DNA of 8,425 nt from an uncultured Prevotella sp. (GTDB lineage Bacteria > Bacteroidota > Bacteroidia > Bacteroidales > Bacteroidaceae): contig CAJPTO010000136.1 in NCBI GenBank assembly GCA_905373605.1, forward strand, positions 1 to 8,425, given 5' to 3'. Position numbers and translations under genes: made by a program. Below the pieces are notes generated by a model. That model was given only the letters and a program-made list of their open reading frames with translations. It ran no database searches and was not told the DNA's origin. The stretch's first letter is position 1. Each line of letters opens with the position of its first letter. Positions 6,684-8,425 of this stretch are shown one piece after another.

Positions 6684-6919
6684 GCACAAAACACTGACAC
6701 GGCGAGTGCGTTTTCGGCACGACTAAAGTGCTTCGAAACCACTCACCCACCCTTTTAAGGGTTCGTTTTCACACTAACAGCATTGCCTGCGGTTGCTCAA
6801 CAGCCACAGGCAATGTTTGTTTTAACAACACACCTGCTTGCTAAAGCATACGCTGCATCCACTAAAGCGATAGCACGCTGGGAAACAATCATCACATAAA
6901 CAAATCTAATTCGCACATC
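6684..6919. other. Intergenic gap with terminator
   Basis: Besides the terminator at 6781-6823 this gap contains a short palindrome CCCTTTTAAGGG at 6751-6762 followed by TTCGTTTT. I find no TAnnTTTG box with proper spacing for the downstream esterase gene, so its promoter is unassigned. Confidence 0.5.
6781..6823 (+). terminator. Intrinsic terminator after the secreted protein gene
   Basis: CATTGCCTG (6781-6789) pairs perfectly with CAGGCAATG (6807-6815). After a C/A mismatch the stem continues as GGTTG (6791-6795) with CAGCC (6801-6805, one G.U), closing a CTCAA loop. TTTGTTTT follows at 6816-6823. This is a textbook factor-independent terminator and argues that the esterase gene downstream needs its own promoter or depends on readthrough. 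Confidence 0.85.
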
Positions 6920-8107
6920 ATGCACCACTTAAACTTACCCAACAAGCATTGCAACGGAAGACGCATCCGCGACAATCGTTCGCCACACATCTGTGTTAAG
7001 ATAGTTTTCGCCGCCGTTATCCTGCTGTTTTCAGCCACTTATCCCACAATGGCCCAAGCACAAAAGACATTTAAAATAGAACCTGCCGCCACAGACACCA
7101 ATGTGCAATACATCGGACGCGTGCAACGCGATGAACAGAAAGGCACCGTGCGATACGATTGGGTGGGAACATACCTGCGAACAGGCTTTACAGGCACACA
7201 GATTGCCGCTTATCTCTCGGACGAGGGCGAAAGCTACCACAACGTTTTCATCGACGGCAGATGGATACAGAAGATTAAAGTGACAGAAAAGACACCACAA
7301 CGCGTGCTTTTGGCCAGCGGGTTGAAGAATGGTTCGCACAGGCTGGTGTTGCAAAAATGCACCGAAGGCGAATACGGATGCACCACCGTTCATTCGTTCG
7401 ACCTGCAAAAGGGACAAAACTTATTCGCCCTGCCCGTCCCCAACAGGCTCATTGAGGTGATTGGCGACTCGTATACGTGCGGCTATGGCACGGAAAGCAA
7501 CAAGGCAACCGACCCGTTTAGGCTGGAAACCGAAAACTGCGACAAGGCCTACGCCTGCCTCTTGGCACATTATTTCGGGGCCGACTATGTGCTGGCTGCA
7601 CACTCTGGGCGCGGCATTGTGCGCAATTGGGCCGACACGGTACAGGTTTCGAAAGGCAACATGTCGCAACGCTACCTGCAATTGTTCGACCATCACGGCA
7701 CACAACCCTACGACTTCAAGGCTTATCGCCCCAATCTGGTGATGATAAACCTCGGCACAAACGACTTCTCACCCGTCGTCACACCCTCCGTTGAGCAGTA
7801 TGTGGATGCATACATCCGCCTTATCGACGCTGTTCACAAGCATTATGGCCCCATTCCCATTATCTGTATCCGCCCACACTCGGCAGGTGTCTACCTCTCA
7901 GCTAGCTTTAAGGTGCTTCAACAGCGGCTACAAGGGCACAAGGATGTGCATTTCGCCGAGTTCATGCCTGGCATCATCACCGTGAACAAAGACCTTGGCG
8001 CAAGCTATCACCCTAATTATTCGGGGCAACAGAAACTTTGCATGACGCTCATACCACTGGTTTCGGCTGTTATGGGATGGGAGATAAAAGAGGAGATAAG
8101 GATATAA
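6920..8107 (+). CDS. Secreted SGNH esterase, CE2-like (acetyl xylan/glycan esterase)
   Basis: A 395-residue exported hydrolase with the two-part layout of carbohydrate esterase family 2: an N-terminal beta-sandwich (about 60-170, with YIGRV, YDWVGTYLRTGFTGT and YHNVFIDG) and an SGNH domain (about 177-385). The SGNH blocks are visible: nucleophile S184 in IGDSYTCGYGTE, the HSGRGIVRNW glycine block (228-237), N281 in NLGTNDF, and H364 in SYHPNYSGQQK. Positions -2 and -3 of the His are Ser and Ala, not Asp, so a Ser-His dyad is likely, as described for some CE2 enzymes. A signal peptide (hydrophobic core 27-40, cleavage after AQA at 47) has an unusually long 26-residue N-region; no alternative start is available. 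Such enzymes deacetylate plant polysaccharides. The last eight codons are made from the downstream 8-bp repeat, so the natural C-terminus has probably been replaced. Confidence 0.85.
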   Translation: MHHLNLPNKHCNGRRIRDNRSPHICVKIVFAAVILLFSATYPTMAQAQKTFKIEPAATDTNVQYIGRVQRDEQKGTVRYDWVGTYLRTGFTGTQIAAYLSDEGESYHNVFIDGRWIQKIKVTEKTPQRVLLASGLKNGSHRLVLQKCTEGEYGCTTVHSFDLQKGQNLFALPVPNRLIEVIGDSYTCGYGTESNKATDPFRLETENCDKAYACLLAHYFGADYVLAAHSGRGIVRNWADTVQVSKGNMSQRYLQLFDHHGTQPYDFKAYRPNLVMINLGTNDFSPVVTPSVEQYVDAYIRLIDAVHKHYGPIPIICIRPHSAGVYLSASFKVLQQRLQGHKDVHFAEFMPGIITVNKDLGASYHPNYSGQQKLCMTLIPLVSAVMGWEIKEEIRI

Positions 8108-8235
8108 GGAGGTAAGGGAGTAAAGTAATAAGGGAGAAAGGGAGTAAAGGAGTAAAGGAGTAAGGGAGTAAAGGAGTAAAGGAGTAAGGAGTTGAGGAGT
8201 AAGGAGTTGAGGAGTTAAGAAGTTAAGAAGTTAAG
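8080..8235 (+). repeat. 8-bp tandem array, left arm (GGAGTAA / GAAGTTAA type)
   Basis: From 8092 the sequence divides into consecutive octamers ending in TAA or similar: GGAGATAA, GGATATAA, GGAGGTAA, GGGAGTAA, then six units of the A/GGGAGTAA type at 8140-8187, then GGAGTTGA, one 7-mer GGAGTAA (8196-8202), GGAGTTGA, GGAGTTAA and two GAAGTTAA units to 8234. An earlier GGAGATAA lies at 8080-8087, separated by AAGA. Variation grades from purine-only GGAGTAA on the left to AGTTAA on the right, so units drift by neighbour copying. The first units form the 3' end of the esterase gene. Confidence 0.9.
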
Positions 8236-8271
8236 CCAAATACTTGGTTGGCAGAGTGGAGAATAATCTTG
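8236..8271. other. Spacer between the opposed octamer arrays
   Basis: About 36 bp of non-repeat sequence. It contains GCCAA (8235-8239) and TTGGC (8248-8252), a five-base stem around eight bases at the centre of the inverted layout. Confidence 0.5.
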
Positions 8272-8425
8272 TTTGCTCGTCAACTTGTTAACTTATCAAC
8301 TCGCTAACTTGTTAACTCCTTAACTCGTTTACTTTTCAACTTGCTAACTTGTATGCTCGTTTTCTCAAAAAATCAAAAACTTAGAAACCTGATAACCCCG
8401 AAAACTTAAAACCACATAACAAAGT
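8272..8425 (-). repeat. 8-bp tandem array, right arm (TTAACTYG type), to window end
   Basis: Octamers in strict register from 8272: TTTGCTCG, TCAACTTG, TTAACTTA, TCAACTCG, CTAACTTG, TTAACTCC, TTAACTCG, TTTACTTT, TCAACTTG, CTAACTTG, TATGCTCG, TTTTCTCA (8272-8367). After that the register persists in decayed form, with AAC at octamer positions 3-5 in most units (AAAACTTA, GAAACCTG, ATAACCCC, AAAACCAC, ATAACAAA). The reverse complement of a unit, CRAGTTAA, is close to the GAAGTTAA of the left arm, so the two arrays are inverted copies of related repeats. The array is still running at the window edge. Confidence 0.88.

Noticed and set aside
8080..8235. CRISPR-like array
   Set aside because: Units are 8 bp and contiguous, with no spacers and no cas gene in the window.

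Overview
The window looks like chromosomal DNA of a Bacteroidota bacterium, most likely a Prevotella-type member of Bacteroidales. This rests on three observations: Bacteroidetes-style promoters (TTTG / TAnnTTTG) with no clear Shine-Dalgarno sites at the main starts, a secreted calycin-like / PCMD-like protein with a C-terminal tail resembling a type IX sorting signal, and gene families typical of that group. The species cannot be named from the sequence alone.

Layout. Positions 1 to about 1446 contain no convincing gene. This stretch is built from repeats: a nested imperfect palindrome of about 440 bp, four copies of a 19-nt motif, a strong hairpin followed by a 44-bp tandem repeat, and two smaller inverted repeats. 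A near-perfect Bacteroidetes promoter at 1447-1477 then precedes a cardiolipin synthase gene (+, 1712-3136) after a long leader. Convergent with it is a two-gene minus-strand unit: a four-helix membrane-anchored metallophosphoesterase (3992-5086), followed after 68 bp by a SprT-like zinc protease-fold protein (3261-3923). Divergent from that unit, a promoter at 5164-5171 drives a secreted calycin-like/jelly-roll protein (5226-6683) that ends at a good intrinsic terminator (6781-6823). A secreted CE2-like SGNH esterase follows (6920-8107). The right end (8080-8425) is an unusual pair of opposed 8-bp tandem arrays; the left one has run into the 3' end of the esterase gene.

How the genes relate. 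Cardiolipin synthase and the membrane metallophosphoesterase both act at the envelope, the first on phospholipid and the second on an unknown phosphoester. The two plus-strand genes encode exported proteins, one probably of unknown surface function and one probably removing acetyl groups from glycans. They are separated by a terminator, so they are neighbours and not a proven operon. I see no mobile element, CRISPR array, RNA gene or defence system. The most unusual material is the non-coding repeat structure at both ends of the window.
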